This document shows positions 1 to 9,500 of a stretch of DNA of 32,224 nucleotides, piece after piece. The stretch is from assembly GCA_004525545.1 (NCBI GenBank), contig SPCU01000008.1, positions 1 to 32,224 on the forward strand, in the 5' to 3' direction. How positions within the stretch are numbered: the first letter of the stretch is position 1; every line of letters starts with the position of its first letter. Made by a program: the position numbers and the translations under genes. The notes under the pieces were generated by a model that was given only the letters and a program-made list of their open reading frames with translations, was not told the DNA's origin and did not search any database. The stretch comes from Methanomassiliicoccus sp. (GTDB taxonomy: Archaea > Thermoplasmatota > Thermoplasmata > Methanomassiliicoccales > UBA472).

Positions 1-54
1 CGGAACGGAAGCTTTGAGGGAAAGTTATTAACTAGGGAGGTAAAATCCGCTTCC

Positions 55-705
55 GTGCACAAGATCACCCACATCAGCATGGAAACGGACGTGCTGGCCG
101 AGAACAAGCATCTGGCCGAGCATAATCTGCAGAAGCTCAGAGGGTCCAGCATCAGGTCGGTGGACGTCATGGGCACCACGGGCGCCGGAAAGACCGCTCT
201 CATCATCAAGCTGTCCAAGCTTATCATGGACAGGGGGTTGAGAGTAGCGGTCATCGCCGGGGACGTCACCGGTCAGGACGATTACGATCGATTCCATGCG
301 GCCGGGGTCAGGGCCTTCAACCTCAACACCGGAAAGGAGTGCCATCTGGATGCCAATCTTTTAGACCACGCCTTGGACGACATCGACCTCATGGGGATCG
401 ACTTCCTGTTCATCGAGAACGTGGGAAACCTGGTCTGCCCAGCGGATTTTCCTTTAGGAACTGACCTCAGACTGGTGGTAATTTCGGTCACCGAGGGGGA
501 CGACATGGTGCGAAAGCACCCTATGATATTCCAAGAAGCGGATATCGCGGTCCTCAACAAGCTGGATATCGCCGCTTATATGGAGATCGACGTTGATAGG
601 GTGAGGGCGGACTACCGAAAGCTGAGCGGAGGAAAGGATCTCCACACGGTGAGCGTTCGCACCGGGGAAGGATTGAACGAACTGGTAAGTAAAGTTCTTG
701 GCTGA
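55..705 (+). CDS. hypB: Hydrogenase nickel incorporation GTPase HypB
   Basis: SIMIBI-class GTPase that works with HypA to deliver nickel to the active site of [NiFe] hydrogenases. The 216-residue product has the P-loop GTTGAGKT (residues 40-47), an acidic GD switch region near 70, a Cys-His pair at 96-97 and a further Cys at 128 in NVGNLVCP, the positions HypB uses to bind Ni/Zn at the dimer interface, and the NKLD guanine-specificity motif near 172. It lacks the N-terminal histidine-rich stretch of some bacterial HypB, as is usual in archaea. The GTG start gives the archaeal-type MHKI N-terminus and follows a GGGAGGT Shine-Dalgarno at 35-41, a rather long spacing. The frame is open to the left edge, but there is no earlier start codon in view. 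hypA may lie just upstream. The gene implies that the organism has [NiFe] hydrogenase. Confidence 0.93.
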   Translation: MHKITHISMETDVLAENKHLAEHNLQKLRGSSIRSVDVMGTTGAGKTALIIKLSKLIMDRGLRVAVIAGDVTGQDDYDRFHAAGVRAFNLNTGKECHLDANLLDHALDDIDLMGIDFLFIENVGNLVCPADFPLGTDLRLVVISVTEGDDMVRKHPMIFQEADIAVLNKLDIAAYMEIDVDRVRADYRKLSGGKDLHTVSVRTGEGLNELVSKVLG

Positions 706-716
706 TCGCCAATTGA

Positions 717-723
717 TTTATTA
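717..723 (+). promoter_or_regulatory. TATA box of purD (leaderless)
   Basis: TTTATTA lies about 27 bases before the purD ATG in the 43-base gap after hypB. There is no Shine-Dalgarno in front of the ATG, so the transcript probably begins at or next to the start codon. Confidence 0.5.
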
Positions 724-748
724 GCGTCCCCGCTCATCCACGACACGC

Positions 749-2071
749 ATGAAGACCAAGGTGCTGGTGGTGGGCGGCGGTGGACGGGAGCACGCCATCG
801 TCGAAGCCCTGCTCAGAGATGGAGCGGCGGTCTACTCGGCCATGAAGAACATGAACCCGGGGATCGCCCGGGCGGCCCTAGGCGTCAAGCTCTTGAACGA
901 GACGGACGTGCCCAAGGTCACGGAGTTCGCTCTGTCCAACGGTATAGAGCTGGCGGTCATCGGACCCGAGGCTCCATTGGAGGCGGGATTGGCCGACGAG
1001 CTGATCAGGAAGGGCATCGGTTGCGTTGGACCTACCCAGGCTGCGGCCAGGCTCGAGACGTCCAAGCGATTTTCACGAAGATTATTGAAAAAGCATGGCG
1101 TCCCGGGGAACGTGGAGTTCGGCACCTTTCAAGACCTGGACTCGGCAAAGGTCTTCGTTGACGATTTTCCCGGTGAGCTGGTGGTCAAGCCCGAGGGCCT
1201 TACTGGCGGTAAAGGGGTCAAGGTCGAAGGGGAGCACCTCATGGGAAAGGAGGAAGTGCTCCGCTATGTAAAGGAGGTCCTGGACCACAAGATCGGCGGG
1301 GCCGGGGTGGTGCTCGAGGAGCGCCTGGTGGGAGAGGAGTTCACTTTACAGGGTTTTTGCGATGGAAAGAACGTCAGGGGGATGCCTTTGGTGCAGGACC
1401 ACAAACGGGCGTATGAAGGGGATGTGGGGCCTAACACCGGCGGGATGGGGTCGTACACCGATGCCGATCATCTGTTGCCGTTCGTCAGACAGCATGACCG
1501 TGAGGCGGCCGAGGATATCATGCAACGGACCATCGCGGCCATGAGGGAGAACGGTTCCCCTTACAGAGGGGTGCTCTATGGCCAGTTCATGCTCACGAAG
1601 GACGGCCCCAAGGTCATTGAGTTCAACGCCCGGTTCGGTGATCCAGAGGCGATGAACGTCCTATCGTTGTTGCCGGAGGGACTGCTTGATGTCTGCCAAG
1701 GCGTGGCCGACGGAAGGTTGAGCTCCAACGTCCCATTTCTGCCCAAAGCGACGGTCTGCAAGTACGTTGTGCCGGCAGGCTATGGGACCGACCCCAAGGC
1801 GGGACGACCGGTGGTTGTGGATGAGAACGCCATAGCCAAGGCCGGCGCCCGACTGTACTACGCCGCGGTGGACGAGAAGAACGGCACCATCTACACCACC
1901 TCCTCCCGCTCACTGGGAGTGGTGGGAGTGGCGGACACCATCGAGGAGGCGGAGGCGGTCTGCGAAGCGGGGCTGACCCATATCCAGGGGGATGTATTCG
2001 TTCGTCATGATATCGGAAAAAGGGAGCTGGTCCGCAAGCGGGTGGAGCACATGCGTCAGGTCCGGGGCTGA
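749..2071 (+). CDS. purD: Phosphoribosylamine-glycine ligase (GAR synthetase)
   Basis: Second step of purine synthesis: ATP-dependent joining of glycine to 5-phosphoribosylamine. The 440 residues match the usual family length. Visible features are the N-terminal nucleotide-like fold with GGGGREHAI (9-17), the ATP-grasp segment VKPEGLTGGKGV, the ligase motif QDHKRAYEGDVGPNTGGMGS and the metal-binding EFNARFGDPE, followed by the C-terminal domain. It is a stand-alone PurD, not fused to PurM or PurN. It follows hypB by 43 bases but has its own TATA box, so it is probably transcribed independently. Purine and pyrimidine (pyrF) synthesis genes both occur in the window but are not linked. Confidence 0.96.
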   Translation: MKTKVLVVGGGGREHAIVEALLRDGAAVYSAMKNMNPGIARAALGVKLLNETDVPKVTEFALSNGIELAVIGPEAPLEAGLADELIRKGIGCVGPTQAAARLETSKRFSRRLLKKHGVPGNVEFGTFQDLDSAKVFVDDFPGELVVKPEGLTGGKGVKVEGEHLMGKEEVLRYVKEVLDHKIGGAGVVLEERLVGEEFTLQGFCDGKNVRGMPLVQDHKRAYEGDVGPNTGGMGSYTDADHLLPFVRQHDREAAEDIMQRTIAAMRENGSPYRGVLYGQFMLTKDGPKVIEFNARFGDPEAMNVLSLLPEGLLDVCQGVADGRLSSNVPFLPKATVCKYVVPAGYGTDPKAGRPVVVDENAIAKAGARLYYAAVDEKNGTIYTTSSRSLGVVGVADTIEEAEAVCEAGLTHIQGDVFVRHDIGKRELVRKRVEHMRQVRG

Positions 2072-2076
2072 GCAAC

Positions 2077-2087
2077 CTTTTCATATA
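2077..2087 (+). promoter_or_regulatory. TATA-like box of the translin-family gene
   Basis: TTTTCATATA is centred about 25 bases before the ATG at 2108, with no Shine-Dalgarno between. This is the leaderless arrangement. Confidence 0.45.
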
Positions 2088-2107
2088 CCCAGGCCCAATC
2101 TCCTTAC

Positions 2108-2725
2108 ATGCAGAACTTGGGGCGGATCGCCCAGCGCATACAGGACTCCCTGGAAGAGAAGGATACTGTAAGGGAGATAGCCATCAAGTCATCCCGGGCC
2201 ATCATTCGCATGTCCAGCGGGGTGGTGCACGGAATGCACAAGGGACAGAACGGTGAAATGCTTTTAGCGGAGGCCATAGACGAGGCCCACAGGCTCAAGA
2301 GCGTCCTGTCGGAACATGTGGACATCTGGCATTCTGGCATCGTTCAGGACGCCCTGCAGGAGGTGGCCGAGGCGGCCATCCTCACCTCTATAGTCAATGG
2401 GCAGGAGCTGCCTGACCCGGAGCAACTGGGAATGCCCGGCACTGCCTATCTCATGGGAATGGCTGACACCATCGGCGAGCTTAGAAGGTTTTCCCTGGAA
2501 GCACTGCGCCGCGGTGAAACGACCGTCGCGGAGAAGTATCTGGATATCATGGAGGAGCTGTTCTTGGTCATCATGCGCTTTGACTATCCCGACGCCCTCG
2601 TATCCATCAGGCGTAAGCAGGACATAGCCCGCTCGGTGCTGGAGAAGACCCGGGGCGACGTATCCATTGCCGTTTCCGGGGAAAGACTGAGAGAACGATT
2701 GTCCGATCTAGAAAAGAGATTGTGA
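2108..2725 (+). CDS. Translin/TRAX family protein
   Basis: All-alpha protein of 205 residues resembling archaeal translin-family proteins (COG2178). Members assemble as octameric shells that bind RNA or single-stranded DNA, and archaeal TRAX-like members act as endoribonucleases. The N-terminal helix is followed by SSRAIIRMSSGVVHGMHKGQ, a central run LQEVAEAAILTSIVNGQ and the family block MGMADTIGELRRFSLEALRRG. Conserved acidic residues in EEL and FDYPDAL are the kind used for metal coordination in TRAX. Which residues are catalytic cannot be fixed from one sequence. It is transcribed away from the convergent secreted-protein gene, whose stop lies 10 bases further on. Confidence 0.85.
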   Translation: MQNLGRIAQRIQDSLEEKDTVREIAIKSSRAIIRMSSGVVHGMHKGQNGEMLLAEAIDEAHRLKSVLSEHVDIWHSGIVQDALQEVAEAAILTSIVNGQELPDPEQLGMPGTAYLMGMADTIGELRRFSLEALRRGETTVAEKYLDIMEELFLVIMRFDYPDALVSIRRKQDIARSVLEKTRGDVSIAVSGERLRERLSDLEKRL

Positions 2726-2735
2726 TAAAGAGGTT

Positions 2736-3509
2736 TCAGCGTCTTCTCTTGGTTTTCGGGTTCGGGCGCCGCCAGATCATGAAGGTCACGAACCCCATGA
2801 GAATGACCAATACCCAGAGCAATGAGTTGACCCCTCCGTACCCTGGCATTTTGTAGTATATAGTGGTCTCGTACACTGCGGAACCGCCTTCAAAGGTCAC
2901 TATATGGTTATTGGGATCCAGCAACATCCTCACCTTGTGCTCCCCGGATTTAAGGTCCAGGGCCGTCCAATTGTAAAGGAAGGCATAGGACCCGCCCGCT
3001 TCCAGGCTCATGCTGGTGTTGTAGAACTGCACCCATCCGCCGTCCTGGTAGATCTGCAGTACCAAGGGCACATCGGTGACGCTGACGTTGCCGGTGTTCC
3101 TAATGGTGGCCGAAAGCACTACCGGCTCAACGACCAGCAACTTGTATTCTATGCTGGTTGTGACGGTCTCCACGGTGTTGGCAGAGGTGCAGTTGATCGT
3201 GATGGTCAACATCTGTGGGACCTCAGGTGCGGTCAGGTTGATCGAGACCACCCCGGATGTGATCGGTCCCCCGCTGTTGGGTAGGAGGAAGGAATTGTAG
3301 GTGTTCTCGCCCTTCAGCTCCGCCTTCCACGAATAATTGCCATTACCCGCCTCGGCCGGTCCACCGACCATGGTCAGTATGTAATGGACATTCTCCCCCG
3401 TGGTAACTGTCATCGGGCCGTTCAACTGGGCGTGCAGCGGAGTGGTCGCAGTATCAGCCTGGACCAAGGGCATGGCCCCTATGAACAGGCACGCGACCAG
3501 TATGATCAT
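2736..3509 (-). CDS. Secreted single-TM protein with CARDB-like domain, coupled to aglB
   Basis: 257 residues with no named family recognised. A hydrophobic signal segment (about 1-18) is followed by two beta-rich domains. The second (about 125-220) reads like a CARDB/NEW3-type immunoglobulin-like fold (ATIRNTGNVSVTDVPLVL, SGEHKVRMLLDPNN). A single C-terminal TM (about 228-247) ends in a very basic tail, RRPNPKTKRRR. There are six N-X-S/T sequons (NYS, NLT, NCT, NVS, NTS, NWT). Its ATG overlaps the aglB stop in TGATG, so it should be translationally coupled to aglB. It may be an accessory subunit of, or a substrate for, the oligosaccharyltransferase. The n-region lacks the usual positive charge; the codons just upstream read KKAL but offer no ATG, GTG or TTG. 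Confidence 0.75.
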   Translation of the reverse strand: MIILVACLFIGAMPLVQADTATTPLHAQLNGPMTVTTGENVHYILTMVGGPAEAGNGNYSWKAELKGENTYNSFLLPNSGGPITSGVVSINLTAPEVPQMLTITINCTSANTVETVTTSIEYKLLVVEPVVLSATIRNTGNVSVTDVPLVLQIYQDGGWVQFYNTSMSLEAGGSYAFLYNWTALDLKSGEHKVRMLLDPNNHIVTFEGGSAVYETTIYYKMPGYGGVNSLLWVLVILMGFVTFMIWRRPNPKTKRRR

Positions 3510-6500
3510 CAGCGCTTTCTTCGTGATAACACCCCCTTCTGTATACTGAGGACCAGGAGCACGGCCATGAGCGTTAGCGTTACGCCCAGTAGGATGATGG
3601 TGTCATCACCTATCTTCGGTGTGCTATCGGATATGCCGTCACCGGTGATCGATAGGCCCCCGGCGCCAAGTCCCACGAACTCCGGGGTCATGTCCAGGGT
3701 CGTCTGTACCGCCGCATCGTTCTCCGACACTGCTATGATCTGTACGCTTACCGTCGGGCTCGGATTCTCTCTTATTGGCACAAGGGACACCCGGACATCG
3801 ACCGTATCGGAGGCTGCTACAGTCAAAGAGAGGGAATCGCTCAAGGCGGTCCCGTTCACCAGTTTGACCTCCCAGCCCAGGTCCCTCAGGGCATCCTGGT
3901 TGCCGATGGTCACGGTATACTTGTCCTCCACATTGCCAAGGTTGCTGAGCGGCGCTTCGAACAGGTAATCGCTACCGTCCGTCTGCAATGCCCCCACATA
4001 TTCTAGGCCAACGGAGCGGAAGGGAAGTATGTCGGCATCCAGGCTCACCGAGCTAGTGGCCGAGGAGTTGGATATGGATGTCGCTTTCACGGTCACGGCA
4101 GTGTGCGTCACCTTGATGGTGCTGGATGGAGTTACCTCCACGGTCACGATCTGGCTGGCGCCAGTGCCATAGTCCAGTGATACCTCGGACTGCGAGAACA
4201 CCACGGCCCAGCCGGTGCCAGTGGCCGTCAGCTTGAAGGTGTCGGCCACGTTGCCCAGATTGACCAGCTTTATGGTGTATATAGCTGTCTGGCCGGCACT
4301 GAGGGTGGCCTTCTGGTTAGAATCCCAGGTCACTTCCACCGCATAGGACAATTGCTTGTCCATGACGATCCCCTTTGACGTTACACCTGCAAGGGTGACG
4401 TTCGCCTGGCCGGTGTATGTTACCAACACCCCATACTCCAATAGCTGGGTTTCGGCCGAAAGGATATAGGTTCCTGATGGCAGGTACACTTCGTAGATAC
4501 CATCCGCGTTGCTGTTGAAGCTGTACACCTCGTTGCCGGTGACGGTCATCTTGGAGTCTACACCAATATCGTTGGCGAACGTCACTCCAGATAGGCGTAA
4601 GGACCCGACCACCTCCACATCATACTCGAATGTCCCCGGTTCAGCGACCATTAAGGTGCCGAGGAAGGCCTTGGTGTTATCCACGCTAAGAGCGTAGACG
4701 CTGTAATTGCCAGGGGCGAGTTGCACTGAGTAGTTGCCGAAGGGAACGTCCACGGACAGGTCCATGGCCGTTCCGGACAAGGCCTGGAACTGTATGGACG
4801 ATGATGTGGGCGTTCCAGAACTGAGCACCTGCCCCATGACGGTGGCATTGTCCAGTGTCCTGGTGGTCGAGATCGCCACGTTCATCAGGGAGGATGCCAT
4901 CGTGAAGGTGGTCTCCCCGGTGTAGCGCACATACCTGTCCACAAGATCGATCTTGGCCACAGTGCGATGGTCCACAGAGGCCGTGTATGTACCTGGGGAA
5001 AGATATACGGTGGCCAGTCCGGCCGCGGAGGAGGTCGCGTTATAATACGCGCCCCCTGACATTATGGATATGTTAACGTTGCTGATAACGGCGCCGCTAA
5101 GGTCCGCACGTAGCACCACCTGATCCGCTGTGGCGGCCGCTACGTCCAAGGTCATCGGTCCGCTTATGGTGACCGAGGACAGGTCGGCCGAGTGTTGGGT
5201 GGAGTTGTCCACCCTGACGTACAGGGAGTAGTCGCCTACCTGAAGGTATACGGAATAGGTGGTAACAGCCGATACAGCGGTCCTTTCGGGACCGTCGAAC
5301 ACCATAGTGACCGTACCGCTGGGGCTCACGGTCCCATTGACCAGAACCCTCTCCACGATCTCAATGTCGAGCGAGGTGGGATCGTGGCCTATGTCAATGG
5401 TCAACTCCATGGATTCGAGCGATTGGTACTTCACCGATGTATCACCCGGAATGACGTTATGGTCAACTTTGATCAGGTAATCGCCGGGAACGAGGCTCAA
5501 CGAGAAGCTGCCATCGGCCGTGGTCTCCGTTGTCCTGCTGGAGGCTGAACCGCCATCGGCAGTGAAGGAGACGAGGACGCCCGAAATGGCCATGGATATC
5601 TTCCCACTGACCTGCCTCTCTGTGGCCAGCATTTTCAGGTCTGAGGTGACGCTGGTGTCGAGCGAGGCGAAGCTATTGGATAAGAGGTCATAACCGGCCT
5701 TAATGGCAGTAAGGGCATAGCTCCTTCCGGTCACCAGTCCGAACGAGTAATGGCCGGTTGAATCAGTGGCCACCGATACCTTACGGCCGTCCTGGTCCGC
5801 AATGCTGACCAGCACGCCGCTCAACCTCTCGCCGGAGGATATGACCCCATCACCGTTGGCGTCGTACCAGGCCGTGCCGGTTATCTTGACCGAGGAGAGC
5901 ATGTTGAATGTGGACGAAACGGAAGCGTCCAGGTAAATATCGTCCCAGTAGGAGCGATATTCATCGTACATGTAGACGAAGTACAGGTCCGCCGGCAGAA
6001 CGACCCTGAAGCCGCCGTCGGTATTGGTCACGGCATTGAACACCGCACCAGTGGTCCTGGATTCCATGCGTACCGTCGCCCCGGACGCGCCGCTTCCACC
6101 GGACTGCACATTGCCTTCCAGGACCACGGCCTCGGCCATCTGCAAGGTCAGCACCATACTATCGGTGGCCTGGACCTTGGATAGGTAGACGACCTCTTGC
6201 CCGTTCACAGTGGCCGTGGCATACACGGACACGTTACCTTTGGGCATGACAACGGAGTATCGGCCGCGGGAGTCGCTACTCACCCACACCACACCATAGT
6301 CTCCAGAGAGACCGATCATGGCGTTGGACACCGCGTTCCCATCATAACTGACCAGGCCAGATATGCGCATTGACTGGTACAGTACGAGGTCTAGATTCCG
6401 GGCATCTCCCTCGGACAATTGCAGTTCGGAATTCTCAAGGACAGTGTCATCGGGCGTCTGGATAGTATAATTGCCGGGTAGCAGCCCTTGGAACGAATAG

Positions 6501-9500
6501 GCGCCTGATGCGTCCGTAGTGGTCTCTATGACCGTTCCACTGGTCTGATCGAGCAATGACATTTCGATCCCGTTGGCGGCGTTGCCATCCTCAAGGAGAA
6601 CGGCACCGGTCACGCTGGCGGGTGTATAGGCGAAGTCAGCTATGACCGGGCTTCCGATCTTGACGCTGACCTCCTTCTCACCGAACACATGCCCCTGGTA
6701 CTCCACCCACATGGTCCCGTTCATTGGGGATACGCCTATGATCTCATAGCCATCCGCGGTGGAGACCACTTCGGCCCGGTAGCCCGATGTCTCGTTCTCG
6801 AACACCACTGTGGCGCCGATCAAGGTCTCATCTTCCGCGGAGAACCTGCCGTTCTCGTCCATGTCCAAGTACACCTGACCCTCGATGGAGCCGCCGGTAA
6901 TGATGACGTCCAGATCTACCATGTAATCTAGCTGGCCGTCCTTATTTACATCGTCCGGGACCCGCATGGCCTGGTCGTAAGTGATGTTTAGAGTCGTAGA
7001 GTATATCTCGGTACCCACCTGCAGGCGCAGGTCCAGGTCGCCGTAGGAGAACACCACTGTGACATCGCCGAAGGGAGCGATCAGGCTGTAATGCCCATCG
7101 GCGTCGGTCTGGACCATCTGGTGCGGTATTCCGTACTCGTCCAGCACAGTGACCCACAAGTTGGCCATGGGCCTTCCGGAGTCGGAAACGGCGGTTCCCT
7201 CGATGATCGCACCATCGTAGTACTGTAGGAAGACCACTCCCTGGTATAAGCCGGAGGAGGAAAGGTCGATCGTCCCGATGACCTCACCAGTGCTGATCTT
7301 GCCGTACAGCTCGATGCCCTCATCATATGAGATGGCCCTCCAAGAATCAGAGTGGTTGGCCACTTCCGTACTGGGGTAGGGGCTGTAGTAGGAGGTACGG
7401 TAGACCATACGGAAGTTGCTCATGTTCCAGCCCTGCATAGATGGCGAACTGGACAGGCTGCCGGAGATGCCCGGTATGCCCTGTTCGGTCGCTCCCACAT
7501 CGCTGGGTCCATATCCCATGAAAATACGGTAAAGCATGGTGTCGTAGAACGCCTCGGTGTAGACGATCTCGTAATCGACTATCTGATCGCTCGTGGTCAC
7601 CTCTTCCAGTGGGATCTGGAGACCGTAGCTGTCGATGGCGTATATCTGGTAATAATCGTAGGGAGTGTTGGTGTTTTCGTCGACACGCTGGTCGGACAGC
7701 TTTGCTGGAGCGTAGAAGATATTGTATGAGGTGGCGGAGAAGGGGAACAGTCGGCTATCCACTGAGAAATAGCCGATATCGTTCCCGGTGATACTCCTTA
7801 CCTCATTGTACAGAGAGACCAGCTGGCCCTTGTCAAGCTTGGACAGCTCCGCCTTGGCCGCGGCATATTTGGCGTTCCCCGCACTGAGATCCGATTCGTA
7901 ATAACCATAGATCTCCGGGTTGTCCAGGACTATCTTCACGTAGGAAGCGGGGCTGGTCATGATATCCTTTATTTTAGCCACGTCCACCCCATAGGTTTCC
8001 ATTGAGGCCAGTATACTGGCATAGGCCGGATTGCTGCTGTCGGTGATGTCCTTCTCCACGCATCGCACAATGAGCAGAGCGATGGCGCCCTCCTCGGTCT
8101 GGGTCATGAGGAAGCTACCAGCGAACTGATAGCCGTTCTGGAAGTTGTCGGCCACCGACGGGTGGTCGCCTTCCTGCATGGCCTCGAAACCATAGTCCCA
8201 CCAGGAAAGGAAGGCCGGACGGTTTATTGGAGAGGGTGTCTCGGTGTCCTGCATGGAGAACCATTTCCAGGCCGAAGGCCAATATTCGTCAGGCAGTGAC
8301 ATGCCGTAGCTGAATGCCCCCAGGTACCAGTAGGTACCGTTCTCGACATCGTAGTCCCCTGGCCTCATGAAACCGGGCATGGCCAGGTATATCTGGCGAT
8401 CGTAATCCTGCTTTGTATCGGTCGGTATTCCCGCGTCCAGGGCGTACCAGGTGTTGGGCACCAATATCATCATCACGACGAAAAGAGCGCCGATGATGTG
8501 CCGTAGCTTGACCGAATGCCGTATCATCTTCACCAGTCCGCCGTGGTCGGAGCGCATGTTGCGCACCATCTCGTCGAACTTGAGGTGTGAGATGATCATT
8601 CCCAATACCCAACCCGCCGAGACGGCGAATGCCGGGGAGGCGTTGAACACGAACCTGGCCGCCGAGGAGGCCATGTAGATGGATACGCCCACCCAGACCA
8701 CTACGAATATGAAGTAGGGGCTGATGTTCTTGGGAATCTTATAGACGGCCCACCCCACGCCTATCAGCGAGAGCCAGAAGGTGACCATACCGAATGACAT
8801 GGCCAAACTGGAGAATCCCGGGGCCTGCGCCTCGGAAATCGTATCGTAAAGCTTGCTCTTGACCAGGTAGCCTTGTCCTGATATGATCGATTCGAAGAAG
8901 GCTGGAGAAAATACCGCTAGCAAGGCCAATGTCGCCAGGGCCAGGACGGTGAACGCCGGTAGTACGAGTGTCCAGGGATAGTCGCGGGTGACCACGAACA
9001 TGAGACCCAGGACCGCTCCGCCCACGAAAAGGAATAGCGGAATGTCGAACCATGTCTTCCAGATGCCCATCATGGTATAGACCGGGGCCATGAGCAGGAA
9101 GGCCACCCCGAAGAAGACGATGATGGAGAACAACACGCCCATTGAATCAGAGTTCCGGAAGCGGTCCACCAGGAGCTGTACCAGGAAGTATACCAGGACG
9201 ATGACCATGATATATGGGAAACCTGTCCAGATCATACCCACTGCTGCCACGCAGAGACCGCCTAATGCAGCGTAGATCAAAGATACTTGGTTGGTACCGA
9301 AGTACTTCTTGATCCCGACCGGTATGGTCTTGCGGTCCTTCCAGCTGGATACCCAGTTCGAGCCGCTGACCGTCTGAAGTGAGCGAAGCAGGAAATAGAA
9401 GGCGAAAACCACGAAGAAGAGCACCATGGCGTCATGGTCCGCGTTGGACAGAACGCTGCGCTCGATGTGACCCGCCATGATGGCGAATATGAAGGCACCC

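Noticed and set aside
1-31. Tail of a hypA gene ending in TAA at 29-31
   Set aside because: Only nine codons are visible and they do not resemble a HypA C-terminus; not supportable.
1623-2084. 153-codon Pro/Arg-rich frame opposite purD
   Set aside because: Low-complexity composition typical of an antisense shadow.
4300-7220. Tandem DNA repeats within aglB
   Set aside because: The beta modules recur at protein-fold level only; the nucleotide sequences have diverged too far to call a DNA repeat.
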